Part shown: piece by piece, positions 1 to 8,353 of the stretch
Layout of the letters: each line of letters begins with the position of its first letter
Position numbering within the stretch: position 1 is the stretch's first letter
DNA from: Arthrobacter sp. SX1312
Lineage (GTDB): Bacteria > Actinomycetota > Actinomycetes > Actinomycetales > Micrococcaceae
Reading direction: 5' to 3'
DNA length: 64,000 nt
Assembly: GCF_002929295.1 (NCBI RefSeq)
Contig: NZ_PJIM01000001.1
Location: 855,643-919,642 of the forward strand
The notes under the pieces: generated by a model
The model's database searches: none
The model's input: the letters and a program-made list of their open reading frames with translations, nothing else
What the model was told of the DNA's origin: nothing
Made by a program: the position numbers and the translations under genes

Positions 1-900
1 AGGTTGATCTCCGCGGCGCTGCTCCAGGGGCCACGGTTTCCGGCCTCGGAGGTCGCGGTCAAACGGATGTACCGGGCGCTCACGGCCGGGAAGTCAACCG
101 TCTTCTCAGCGATGGTGTCCGCCCAGGCGCCGGTGGCGACGACATTCCAGGTGGTCCCGTCGGAACTGGCTTCGATCGAGTACTTCCCGATCCGCCCGTT
201 TCCGAGGTCGGGACGTGGCAGGTAGGCGAGGCCGCCGATGCCGCGCGCGGCCTTCGTGTCGATGGTGATGCTGTGCGGCAATGGCGCCGCCGGCGCCGGC
301 GAGTACCTGCTGTGCCAGATCGTCGCGGTGTTGCCGTCCAGCACATTGGCCGCACCGTTGTTCGCCCGGGCGGTCTCCGCGTCACTGGCCGTAGCCGTCC
401 ACCCCGTCCGCGGCAACACCCCGGCGGGTGGGGCCGGTTCACCTCCGAAAAGGTTGATCTCCGCGGCGCTGCTCCAGGGGCCACGGTTTCCGGCCTCGGA
501 GGTCGCGGTCAAACGGATGTACCGGGCGCTCACGGCCGGGAAGTCAACCGTCTTCTCAGCGATGGTGTCCGCCCAGGCGCCGGTGGCGACGACATTCCAG
601 GTGGTCCCGTCGGAACTGGCTTCGATCGAGTACTTCCCGATCCGCCCGTTTCCGAGGTCGGGACGTGGCAGGTAGGCGAGGCCGCCGATGCCGCGCGCGG
701 CCTTCGTGTCGATGGTGATGCTGTGCGGCAATGGCGCCGCCGGCGCCGGCGAGTACCTGCTGTGCCAGATCGTCGCGGTGTTGCCGTCCAGCACATTGGC
801 CGCACCGTTGTTCGCCCGGGCGGTCTCCGCGTCACTGGCCGTAGCCGTCCACCCCGTCCGCGGCAACACCCCGGCGGGTGGGGCCGGTTCACCTCCGAAA
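1..900. repeat. Two identical 450-bp tandem units plus a diverged third
   Basis: Bases 1-450 and 451-900 are identical at every position I compared, and both encode one 150-residue discoidin unit. A third unit begins at 901 in the same phase, but it differs in its middle part (about 960-1150) and shares near-identical ends. More copies may lie beyond the left edge. The repeat is in frame with the lipoprotein gene. Confidence 0.95.
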
Positions 901-1604
901 AGGTTGATCTCCGCGGCGCTGCTCCAGGGTCCACGGTTTCCGGCCTCGGAGGTCGCCGTCAACCGGACGAACCGGGCGCTGACCGCGGTGAACGCCGCCG
1001 TCTTCTCCACGGCGGTGTCCGCCCACGTTCCGTTCGCCACCGGCTGGCTCCAGGTGACGCCGTCGATGCTCACCCGGATCTCGAAGCTCCCGATCCGCCC
1101 GTTCCCAAGATCAGTACGCGGAAGATAGCTCAGCCCCGCGATACCCCGCGCCGCCTTCATATCGATCGTGATGCTGTGCGGCAACGGCGCCGCCGGCGCC
1201 GGCGAATACCTGCTGTGCCAGATCGTCGCGGTACTACCGTCCAGCACATTAGCGGCACCGTTGTTCGCCCGGGCGGTCTCCGCATCACTGGCCGTAGCCG
1301 TCCACCCCGTCCGCGGCAGAGGGGCGGGAGCGGGCTCCACCAACGCAGCCGGAAGCACCGTGCTGTGATGCAAGGAGTTCGATGGTGAGGACTCGTTCGG
1401 TCCGGCGAGCACGCCATGATGCACGTGGGAACCGGCAGGACCGGTGCCCGTGGATGGACCCAAGGTTCCGCATCCGACGACGAGCAGAAGCACCATCAGG
1501 AGGACCGGCCCTCGACGAACACCGCTCCGTCGGACCGACCCGGCCCCGGAGCCGCCCAGCAGCTGCGTGATCCTGGTGATGTGAGCGGACGTTCGAGACT
1601 CCAC
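1..1604 (-). CDS. Lipoprotein with tandem discoidin (F5/8 type C) domains, 5' part only
   Basis: The reading frame enters from the right and runs off the left edge, so only the N-terminal ~534 residues are present. I chose the GTG at 1604 because AGGA lies about 9 nt upstream; an in-frame ATG at 1496 would cut the signal peptide short. Basic residues (RRSGVRRG, 25-32) precede a hydrophobic stretch and a lipobox VVGC with the lipidated Cys at about 45, so the protein is probably anchored to the outer face of the membrane. After a ~50-residue linker come discoidin-like domains at about 97-246, 247-396 and 397 to the edge, each starting GWTATASDAETARANNGAAN and ending near RLTATSEAGNRGPWSSAAEI. 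Discoidin/CBM32 domains usually bind glycans. A catalytic domain, if any, lies outside the window. The fold is clear; the function is not. Confidence 0.85.
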   Translation of the reverse strand, partial: MESRTSAHITRITQLLGGSGAGSVRRSGVRRGPVLLMVLLLVVGCGTLGPSTGTGPAGSHVHHGVLAGPNESSPSNSLHHSTVLPAALVEPAPAPLPRTGWTATASDAETARANNGAANVLDGSTATIWHSRYSPAPAAPLPHSITIDMKAARGIAGLSYLPRTDLGNGRIGSFEIRVSIDGVTWSQPVANGTWADTAVEKTAAFTAVSARFVRLTATSEAGNRGPWSSAAEINLFGGEPAPPAGVLPRTGWTATASDAETARANNGAANVLDGNTATIWHSRYSPAPAAPLPHSITIDTKAARGIGGLAYLPRPDLGNGRIGKYSIEASSDGTTWNVVATGAWADTIAEKTVDFPAVSARYIRLTATSEAGNRGPWSSAAEINLFGGEPAPPAGVLPRTGWTATASDAETARANNGAANVLDGNTATIWHSRYSPAPAAPLPHSITIDTKAARGIGGLAYLPRPDLGNGRIGKYSIEASSDGTTWNVVATGAWADTIAEKTVDFPAVSARYIRLTATSEAGNRGPWSSAAEIN

Positions 1605-1920
1605 GTGGTGCCATCCTGTTCCCCGGCAAATGCGACAAAAGACCTGCTTTTGACACTAGGAAGACGGCGAACAGTAATCACGAGTGGGGTCTACTGGAGG
1701 TGGGCGAACGGATCACCCGCACTCCTACCTCCGAACGAAGGCACTTACTCGGAAAGGATGGTTGCGGCTACGCAGATGAACGGGGGCACTATCCGGTCGG
1801 GTCGGCGCACGTACATCGGAACGAGCTCGGCGGGCTGGCCCGTCGCCCGCACTCCCCGAGGATGTCAGAGACACTAAGTAGACTGATGGTTCACGCTGTT
1901 CACGACGAAAGGGAACTCAC
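1605..1920. other. Intergenic region, 316 bp
   Basis: This lies between the divergent lipoprotein (minus) and DUF3072 (plus) genes. It should hold both promoters. A TAGACT box at 1879-1884 is a possible -10 for the plus gene. I see no convincing gene, RNA or dyad here. Confidence 0.5.
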
Positions 1921-2148
1921 ATGGCAGACACACTGGGAAGTCCGGAATCCGAGCCCGAGGGCGGCTTCGAGCGCGATCCCTCCGACTGGGTCACCGGCGA
2001 CGAGCCGATGACGGCGGCACAGCGGAGCTACCTCGACACGCTGGCGCGCGAAGCGGGCGAGGAGATCCCCGCCGACATCAACAAGGCCGAGGCCTCCGAG
2101 CACATCGACCGTCTGCAGGGCAAGAGCAAGAGGGTCAGCGACTCCTGA
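1921..2148 (+). CDS. DUF3072 domain protein
   Basis: A 75-residue acidic, soluble protein. The core DWVTGDEPMTAAQRSYLDTL followed by AREAGEEIPADINKAEASE matches my recollection of the small DUF3072 family common in actinobacteria, whose function is unknown. There is no signal peptide, membrane segment or cysteine. GAAAGG sits 8-9 nt before the ATG and supports this start. The gene stands alone, with a divergent gene to the left and a convergent one to the right, so context gives no hint of its role. Confidence 0.85.
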   Translation: MADTLGSPESEPEGGFERDPSDWVTGDEPMTAAQRSYLDTLAREAGEEIPADINKAEASEHIDRLQGKSKRVSDS

Positions 2149-2244
2149 CCTGATCTGGTCCCACTCCTCGGGTCGGCCGACCGGGAAAGTTCGAATACTC
2201 CCGCTCGACCGGTCCGGAGAGTGGGACCAAGCGTTGGACGTCCT

Positions 2245-3633
2245 CTACCTCACGCCGGCGAAATTGAACTCCGTACAAATGTCCTGACCGAAGACGAAGC
2301 GCCGCACGGGTGCCGTCCGTGCCTCGGCGAGCGCGTCGGAGCCGGTGAAGCGGATGCCGGGGACGCCGTCGCCCACGAGCACCGGCGCCGTGGTGAGGTA
2401 CAGGCGGTCCAGCAGCCCGGCCTCGAGGAAGCGGGACACCGTGTTGCCGCCGCCTTCGATGAGGACCTTCTCGAGTCCGCGCGCCTGCAGGATCCCCAGG
2501 ATCCGCTGCGGCGCGAAGTCCTCCGCGCCCAACCGCACCACCTCCACGGAGGGCGGCAGTCCGTCGGGGGCCATGGCGTCGGTGCCGATGATCCAAAGGG
2601 TGGGCACGCTGTCGTCGGCCAGGACCCGCGCCTCCGCTGCCACCTTCGCCGACGCATCCAGGACCACGCGCACGGGGCTGGTGCCGGGTACGTCGCGCAC
2701 GGTCAGCGAGCAGTCCTCCGTGAGGACGGTCGACGCTCCGACGACGACGGCGTCGACCAGCGCGCGCAGGCGCTGGAGGTGTCCGTGGTCGCCGCGTTCC
2801 GCGTGGAGACCTGAGTCACCGGAGCGTGAGGCGATGAAGCCGTCGAGGCTCTGCCGCAGCTGTCCGACGACGAGCGTCCCGGACGCCGCCGCGAGGTAGC
2901 CGTACCGGTGGGTCAGTTCCTCCGCCTCGCCCGGCGCGGGCGCCGGGGGGACGGCGCCGTCGAGCAGGGACCTCCAGGCGTCGGCGGACGGTGGGGTGTC
3001 GTGCCGCATCCGGGCGCGCTTCGTCGCGAGGTAGCCGGCGTTCTCCGACCGGTCGGACACGGCGAGGCCGCGGCGCTCGACGACGTCGATCCCGAGGTCC
3101 TCCAGTGCCTCCTCCTTGGCGGGGTTGCCGGAGAGCAGGCGGACCGCACGGATGCCGAGGTCCTGGAGGATCTCCGCCGCCTGGTCGTAGCGCCGGGCGT
3201 CGACGGGCAGTCCCAGCTCGGTGTTCGCGTCCACGGTGTCCACGCCCTGGTCCTGCAGGGCGTAGGCCTTGAGTTTGGCGAGCAGTCCGATGCCGCGGCC
3301 CTCGTGGCCGCGGACGTAGACCAGGACGCCGCGCCCTTCCCCGGCGATGACGGCGAGCGCGGCGTCGAGCTGTTCCCCGCAGTCGCAGCGCCAGGAGCCG
3401 AAGGCGTCCCCGGTGAGGCATTCGCTGTGGACGCGGACCAGGGGCGGCGCCTCCACCGTGCCGTGCGCGCCGTCGTCGATCCCCTGAGCGAGCGCCACGT
3501 GCTCCGTGCCCGCGCCGTCCCGGTAGCCGATCATGCGGAAGGTCCCGTGCCGCGTGGGCAGCACGGTCTCGACGACCCTCTCCACGGTCGCCGGGACGGG
3601 TGCTGATGCGTGGTGTGTGGACTGCAGGGACAT
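2245..3633 (-). CDS. GTP cyclohydrolase II fused to a RibD-type reductase domain
   Basis: 462 residues in two domains. Residues ~15-215 are a GTP cyclohydrolase II (RibA), which opens GTP to the diaminopyrimidine that starts riboflavin synthesis. The zinc site [15 protein letters not shown] (C72, C83, C85), [11 protein letters not shown] and [14 protein letters not shown] are all visible. Residues ~250-455 are a RibD C-terminal (pyrimidine reductase-like) domain, with [25 protein letters not shown] and [15 protein letters not shown]. The RibB (DHBP synthase) and RibD deaminase domains are both missing, and no other riboflavin gene is nearby. It may serve riboflavin synthesis as a second copy, or a flavin- or pteridine-like side pathway. 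LysR lies 73 nt upstream on the same strand. I saw no FMN riboswitch in that short gap. Confidence 0.88.
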   Translation of the reverse strand: MSLQSTHHASAPVPATVERVVETVLPTRHGTFRMIGYRDGAGTEHVALAQGIDDGAHGTVEAPPLVRVHSECLTGDAFGSWRCDCGEQLDAALAVIAGEGRGVLVYVRGHEGRGIGLLAKLKAYALQDQGVDTVDANTELGLPVDARRYDQAAEILQDLGIRAVRLLSGNPAKEEALEDLGIDVVERRGLAVSDRSENAGYLATKRARMRHDTPPSADAWRSLLDGAVPPAPAPGEAEELTHRYGYLAAASGTLVVGQLRQSLDGFIASRSGDSGLHAERGDHGHLQRLRALVDAVVVGASTVLTEDCSLTVRDVPGTSPVRVVLDASAKVAAEARVLADDSVPTLWIIGTDAMAPDGLPPSVEVVRLGAEDFAPQRILGILQARGLEKVLIEGGGNTVSRFLEAGLLDRLYLTTAPVLVGDGVPGIRFTGSDALAEARTAPVRRFVFGQDICTEFNFAGVR

Positions 3634-3706
3634 GGAACAACCTTAGGAGCGGAGCGTGGTGGCGCGAAAAGCAGGTCTGCTGGAATCAACGGGCTGTGGA
3701 GGCGAT

Positions 3707-4636
3707 TTATTGCTGTTCCAGCTGCAGGGAGGAGGGACGGCGCACATCGGCGGCGGCGCGGCCGAGGACCTCGCGGACGGCGAGGACGGCGGGACGGCGG
3801 GCACCCGCTCGCCGCGCGGAGGTGAAGATGGAGCGCCGCGGGTCCTCGGCGAGATCGAGCAGCTGCACGGGCACGTCGCGGCCCGTCCAGACCAGTTCCG
3901 GCATGAGCGCGACGGCGTTACCTGATTCGATGAGCCGGATCTGCGCCTGCAGGTCCGCCGTCTCGTAGCGGACGTCGGGCTCGAAGCCGGCCCGTCGGCA
4001 CGCCTGCTCGGCCCAGTGCCGCGACGCCGCTCCCCTGGGTTCCATGACCCAGGCCGCACCGGCCGCCTCCGCCACCGAGGCGATGCCGGCATGGCGGTGG
4101 CCCGCCATGGGCACGGCGAGCTGGATGGCGTCCTGCGTCAGCGCCACGTGGTCGAGTTCGGGGTGGCGCGGAGCGGCATGCCCCGGGTACTCCTCCGCGA
4201 TCACGAGGTCGAAGTCCCGGGCGAACGTCTCGTAGAGGGCGGTCTCCGGCTCGCGCTGCACCATCTCGACGCGCACGTCGGGGTAGTCGAGGGTCATGGC
4301 GGTCAGGGCATCCGGCATCAGCGCGAGCGCGGCCGACTGGAACACCGCGACGCGGACCGTCCCGGACACGGTGGTCAGCGAGGCGGCGAGGTCCGCCTCG
4401 GCCCGTTCGAGGGTCTCCAGCAGCTCCGCGGTGTGCGCGACGAGGACCTCCGCCTGGGGCGTGAGGACCACGCGGCGTCCGGTCTTCCGCAGCAGCTGGA
4501 CACCCACCTCCCTCTCGAGCTGGGCGAGCTGCTGCGACACGGAGGACGGGCTGTAGCTCAGGGCCGCAGCGACATCCGCGAGGGTCCCCCGGATCTTCAG
4601 TTCACGGAGCAGACGGAGCCTGCGCAGGTCGAGCAT
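3707..4636 (-). CDS. LysR-family transcriptional regulator
   Basis: 309 residues. The N-terminal winged helix-turn-helix (about 3-60; LADVAAALSYSPSSVSQQLA is the recognition region) is followed by a linker helix and a periplasmic-binding-protein-like effector domain (about 90-295). That is the normal LysR layout and length. It is divergent from the proline catabolic gene, 144 bp away, and a perfect 18-bp palindrome sits between them. LysR proteins commonly control their divergent neighbour, so a proline- or P5C-responsive regulator of putA is the simplest reading, but this is inferred from position. It could also read into the RibA-RibD fusion downstream. The ATG has GGAA at about -10. Confidence 0.88.
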   Translation of the reverse strand: MLDLRRLRLLRELKIRGTLADVAAALSYSPSSVSQQLAQLEREVGVQLLRKTGRRVVLTPQAEVLVAHTAELLETLERAEADLAASLTTVSGTVRVAVFQSAALALMPDALTAMTLDYPDVRVEMVQREPETALYETFARDFDLVIAEEYPGHAAPRHPELDHVALTQDAIQLAVPMAGHRHAGIASVAEAAGAAWVMEPRGAASRHWAEQACRRAGFEPDVRYETADLQAQIRLIESGNAVALMPELVWTGRDVPVQLLDLAEDPRRSIFTSARRAGARRPAVLAVREVLGRAAADVRRPSSLQLEQQ

Positions 4637-4665
4637 CGACTTCCTATTCCTTCGGGCCTACTGAC

Positions 4666-4683
4666 GAATACCGTTCGGTATTC
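4666..4683. promoter_or_regulatory. Perfect palindrome, likely operator between lysR and putA
   Basis: GAATACCG-TT-CGGTATTC: 8-bp perfect arms with a 2-nt spacer, 30 bp from the regulator start and 98 bp from the putA start. Its position and symmetry suit a LysR-type binding site acting on both promoters. Binding itself is inferred. Confidence 0.6.
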
Positions 4684-4780
4684 ATCGCTTTTCCTAATCG
4701 TACGGTGCGGCCGATACTGGGGAGGAAGTAGCTGCTTCACCCTGCGCCCGGCGCGAGCCGTCCGACCGAAAGCCGTTGCC

Positions 4781-7700
4781 ATGACAACCCAGATCCCGCC
4801 CCGCGAGGGCACCGCCGGCACCCCGGCGTCCACGGAGCCGTCGATCGCCGACCCGAGCGCCGACGTCGAGCCCGCCTCCTTCTCCGCCGGCCCCGGCGGC
4901 ACCACGGACATCCCGGCAGCGCTGCCGGATGCTGCGATCGCCCTCGTGCGGCGGTGGCTGACCGATGCGGCGCAGGTCCCGGTCGATTCCTCGGCCAAAC
5001 AGCTCGCCGGCGTCCTCAAGGACCCGGACGGACTGGCGTTCACGGTCGGCTTCGTCGACGGCGTGATCCGCCCTGAGGACCTCGCGGTCGCGGCCCGGAA
5101 CCTCGGGGCCATCGCCCCGAAGGTGCCCGCCTTCCTCCCCTGGTACATGCGCTCCGCCGTGAAGGTGGGCGCCGCCGTCGCCCCCGTCCTCCCGCAGGTC
5201 GTCATCCCGATCGCCCGCCGCGTGCTGCGCGAGATGGTGGGGCACCTCATCATCGACGCCTCCGACACCCGGCTGGGCCGCTCGATCGGGAAGATCAGGC
5301 GCGACGACATCCGCCTGAACATCAACCTGCTGGGCGAGGCCGTCCTCGGCGACCACGAGGCCGACCGCCGCCTCGCCGGCACCGTCCGCCTCCTCGAGCG
5401 GCCCGACGTCGACTACGTCTCCATCAAGGTCTCCTCGACGGTCGCCCCGCACCCCGCCTGGGCCTTCGACGAGGCGGTCCGGCACGTCGCCGAGAAGCTC
5501 GCCCCCCTGTACACGATCGCGGCGCAGGCCGGGACGCCGAAGTTCATCAACCTGGACATGGAGGAGTACAAGGACCTCGACCTCACGATCGCGGTGTTCA
5601 TGGACATCCTCGACCGGCCCGAGTTCACGCACCTCGAGGCGGGCATCGTCCTGCAGGCGTACCTCCCCGACTCCCTGGCCGCGATGATCCGGCTGCAGGA
5701 CTGGGCCGCTGCCCGGCGGGCCCGGGGCGGAGCGGGGATCAAGGTCCGCGTGGTCAAGGGGGCCAACCTCCCGATGGAGCAGGTGGAGGCCTCCCTCCAC
5801 GACTGGCCGCTGGCCACGTGGGGCTCGAAGCAGGACTCGGACACGCACTACAAGCGCGTGCTGAACTATGCCCTGCAGCCTGGGCGCATCGACAACGTGC
5901 GCATCGGCGTCGCCGGCCACAACCTCTTCGACCTCGCCTTCGCCTGGCTGCTGGCCGGCGAGCGCGGCGTCCGCCACGGCATCGAGTTCGAGATGCTCCT
6001 GGGCATGGCGCAGGGGCAGGCCGAGGCCGTGAAGCGCGACGTCGGCTCGCTGCTGCTCTACACGCCCGTGGTGCACCCGGGCGAGTTCGACGTCGCCATC
6101 GCGTACCTCATCCGCCGCCTGGAGGAGGGCGCCAGCCAGGACAACTTCATGTCCGCGGTCTTCGAGCTCACGGAGAACGAGGCCCTCTTCGAGCGGGAGA
6201 AGAACCGTTTCCTGGCCTCCCTGAAGGAGCTCGACACGGCCATCCCGGCGCCGAACCGGCAGCAGGACCGCAGCGTCCCCGCCCCGGCGCACCCCGGGAC
6301 CGGGTTCTCCAACACCGCAGACACCGATCCCTCGCTCCCGGCGAACCGCGCCTGGGGCCGGGCGATCCTCGACCGGGTGGCCACCTCGGAGCTCGGCAAC
6401 GACGTCGTCGCCGCGACCACCCTGACCCGCACGGAGGACCTCGAGGACACGATCGCGGGCGCCGTCGCCGCGTCGGCGTCCTGGGGCGCGCTGACCGGGG
6501 CCGAGCGCGCCGTGGTCCTGCACCGGGCCGGGGACGCCCTGGAGGCGCGCCGGGCCGATCTCATGGAGGTCATGGCCGCCGAGACCGGCAAGACGCTCGA
6601 CCAGGCCGATCCGGAGATCTCCGAGGCCGTGGACTTCGCCCACTACTACGCCGAGCGTGCCCGCGAGCTCGACGACGTCGACGGCGCGTCCTTCTCCCCC
6701 GTCCGGCTCACCGTCGTGACACCGCCGTGGAACTTCCCCGTCGCGATCCCCGCAGGCTCCACCCTGGCGGCCCTCGCCGCGGGGTCCTCCGTGATCATCA
6801 AGCCGGCACCGCAGGCGCGGCGCTCGGGCTCCGTCATGGTCGAGGCCCTGTGGGCCGCGGGCGTGCCGCGCGAGGTCCTGCACCTGGCGCACCTCGACGA
6901 GGGGGATCTCGGACGGCAGCTCCTCGCCGATCCCCGCGTGGACCGGGTGATCCTCACCGGCGGGTATGAGACCGCGGAGCTGTTCCGCTCCTTCCGGCCG
7001 GACCTGCCGCTGCTCGCGGAGACCTCCGGCAAGAACGCCATCATCGTCACCCCCAGCGCGGACCTCGACCTCGCCGCGAGGGACGTGGCGCAGTCCGCCT
7101 TCGGCCATGCCGGCCAGAAGTGCTCCGCGGCCTCCCTGGTCATCCTCGTGGGCAGCGCGGCCACGTCGCAGCGCTTCCGCAACCAGCTGCTCGACGCCGT
7201 CGCGTCCCTGTCCGTGGGCTACCCCGCCGACCCGTCCACGCAGATGGGTCCCGTCATCGAGCCCGCCGCGGGCAAGCTCCTGGACGGGTTGACGACGCTC
7301 GGCGCGGGCGAGTCCTGGTTCATCGAGCCGCGGCAGCTCGACGACTCGGGCCGCCTGTGGAGTCCCGGCGTCCGCACCGGCGTGCGGCGCGGGTCCACGT
7401 ACCACCTCACGGAGTACTTCGGCCCGATCCTCGGCATCATGACCGCGGCCACGCTCGAGGAGGCCATCGCACTGCAGAACGACATCGACTACGGTCTCAC
7501 CTCCGGCATCCACTCCCTCGATGGCGGGGAGATCGCCACCTGGATCGACGGCGTGCAGGCCGGGAACCTCTACGTCAACCGGGGCATCACCGGGGCGATC
7601 GTCCAGCGCCAGCCCTTCGGCGGCTGGAAGAAGTCGGCCGTCGGTGCGGGCACCAAGGCGGGAGGCCCCAACTACCTGGTGGGCCTCGGCGCGTGGGCCC

Positions 7701-8314
7701 CGAGGCAGTCGCAGGCACAGGGCCGGCCGTTGCCCGTCGTCGAGCCCCTGCTCACGGCCGCCCGCGCGGCCGGGCTGCCCGCGGCCGACGTCGCCCGTCT
7801 CGAGCGCGCCGCGGCGTCCGATGCGGCAGCATGGACGAGCGAGTTCGGCTGCGTGAAGGACGTCTCGGGGCTCGCGGCGGAGCGGAACCTGTTCCGCTAC
7901 CTCGCACACCCGGTGACGGTCCGCCTCGCCGCGGGTGCCCCGATCGCCGACCTCGTGCGCGTGCTGCTCGCGGCCCGCGCCGCCGGTGCCCCGGTGACGG
8001 TGTCGAGTGCCGTCGACCTTCCCGTCGCGCTCCGATCCGTCGTCCTGGCGCAGGCGGAGGGCGTCACCCTCGAGGACGACGACGCCTGGCTGGCCCGGGC
8101 GGCGTCGCTCACGGCGCGTCGCGTCCGGCTGATCGGCGGCGGGGCCTCGGCCCTCGCCGAGGCGACCGGCGGGCGTCCCGACCTCGCGGTGTACGCGCAG
8201 CCCGTCACCGAGTCGGGGCGGATCGAGCTGCTGCCGTTCCTGCAGGAGCAGGCGATCAGCATCACGGCGCACCGGTTCGGGACCCCCGACGCGCTGACGG
8301 ACAGCATCCTCTAG
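4781..8314 (+). CDS. putA: Bifunctional proline dehydrogenase / P5C dehydrogenase
   Basis: 1177 residues. It oxidises proline to pyrroline-5-carboxylate (FAD) and then to glutamate (NAD+). The N-terminal proline dehydrogenase domain (about 100-490) shows NLDMEEYKDLDLT, GIKVRVVKGANLPMEQ and HNLFDLAFAWLL. The aldehyde dehydrogenase domain (about 560-960) shows TPPWNFPVAIPAGS, LAETSGKN with Glu747, and GHAGQKCSAAS with the catalytic Cys781. A further ~200 residues follow, as in long PutA proteins. There is no ribbon-helix-helix DNA-binding domain, so it should not regulate itself as E. coli PutA does. The frame stays open upstream of 4781, but homology begins only well after that ATG and upstream sequence overlaps the regulator, so I used 4781; the ribosome site there (GAAAG) is weak. 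Confidence 0.93.
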   Translation: MTTQIPPREGTAGTPASTEPSIADPSADVEPASFSAGPGGTTDIPAALPDAAIALVRRWLTDAAQVPVDSSAKQLAGVLKDPDGLAFTVGFVDGVIRPEDLAVAARNLGAIAPKVPAFLPWYMRSAVKVGAAVAPVLPQVVIPIARRVLREMVGHLIIDASDTRLGRSIGKIRRDDIRLNINLLGEAVLGDHEADRRLAGTVRLLERPDVDYVSIKVSSTVAPHPAWAFDEAVRHVAEKLAPLYTIAAQAGTPKFINLDMEEYKDLDLTIAVFMDILDRPEFTHLEAGIVLQAYLPDSLAAMIRLQDWAAARRARGGAGIKVRVVKGANLPMEQVEASLHDWPLATWGSKQDSDTHYKRVLNYALQPGRIDNVRIGVAGHNLFDLAFAWLLAGERGVRHGIEFEMLLGMAQGQAEAVKRDVGSLLLYTPVVHPGEFDVAIAYLIRRLEEGASQDNFMSAVFELTENEALFEREKNRFLASLKELDTAIPAPNRQQDRSVPAPAHPGTGFSNTADTDPSLPANRAWGRAILDRVATSELGNDVVAATTLTRTEDLEDTIAGAVAASASWGALTGAERAVVLHRAGDALEARRADLMEVMAAETGKTLDQADPEISEAVDFAHYYAERARELDDVDGASFSPVRLTVVTPPWNFPVAIPAGSTLAALAAGSSVIIKPAPQARRSGSVMVEALWAAGVPREVLHLAHLDEGDLGRQLLADPRVDRVILTGGYETAELFRSFRPDLPLLAETSGKNAIIVTPSADLDLAARDVAQSAFGHAGQKCSAASLVILVGSAATSQRFRNQLLDAVASLSVGYPADPSTQMGPVIEPAAGKLLDGLTTLGAGESWFIEPRQLDDSGRLWSPGVRTGVRRGSTYHLTEYFGPILGIMTAATLEEAIALQNDIDYGLTSGIHSLDGGEIATWIDGVQAGNLYVNRGITGAIVQRQPFGGWKKSAVGAGTKAGGPNYLVGLGAWAPRQSQAQGRPLPVVEPLLTAARAAGLPAADVARLERAAASDAAAWTSEFGCVKDVSGLAAERNLFRYLAHPVTVRLAAGAPIADLVRVLLAARAAGAPVTVSSAVDLPVALRSVVLAQAEGVTLEDDDAWLARAASLTARRVRLIGGGASALAEATGGRPDLAVYAQPVTESGRIELLPFLQEQAISITAHRFGTPDALTDSIL

Positions 8315-8353
8315 CGCGTCCCTCCGCGGTGGCGGCTCCCGGCGACGGGCGGG

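Noticed and set aside
1-1320. Repeat array considered as CRISPR or integron-like
   Set aside because: The units are 450 bp, contiguous and in coding frame, with no short repeat and spacer pattern.
238-1388. Plus-strand open frames across the discoidin repeats
   Set aside because: They repeat with the 450-bp unit and have no homology, whereas the minus-strand frame gives clear discoidin domains and a lipoprotein signal.
3634-3706. FMN riboswitch before the RibA-RibD fusion
   Set aside because: The gap is only 73 nt and lacks the long conserved RFN-type folds.
4016-4780. N-terminal extension of PutA back to 4016
   Set aside because: That sequence is antisense to the LysR gene and crosses the promoter region and palindrome; family similarity starts after 4781.
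4694-8272. A 1192-codon open frame antisense to putA
   Set aside because: The translation is low-complexity Gly/Arg/Asp-rich with no recognisable domain, and putA on the other strand is complete with all catalytic motifs. Long antisense frames are expected at this GC.
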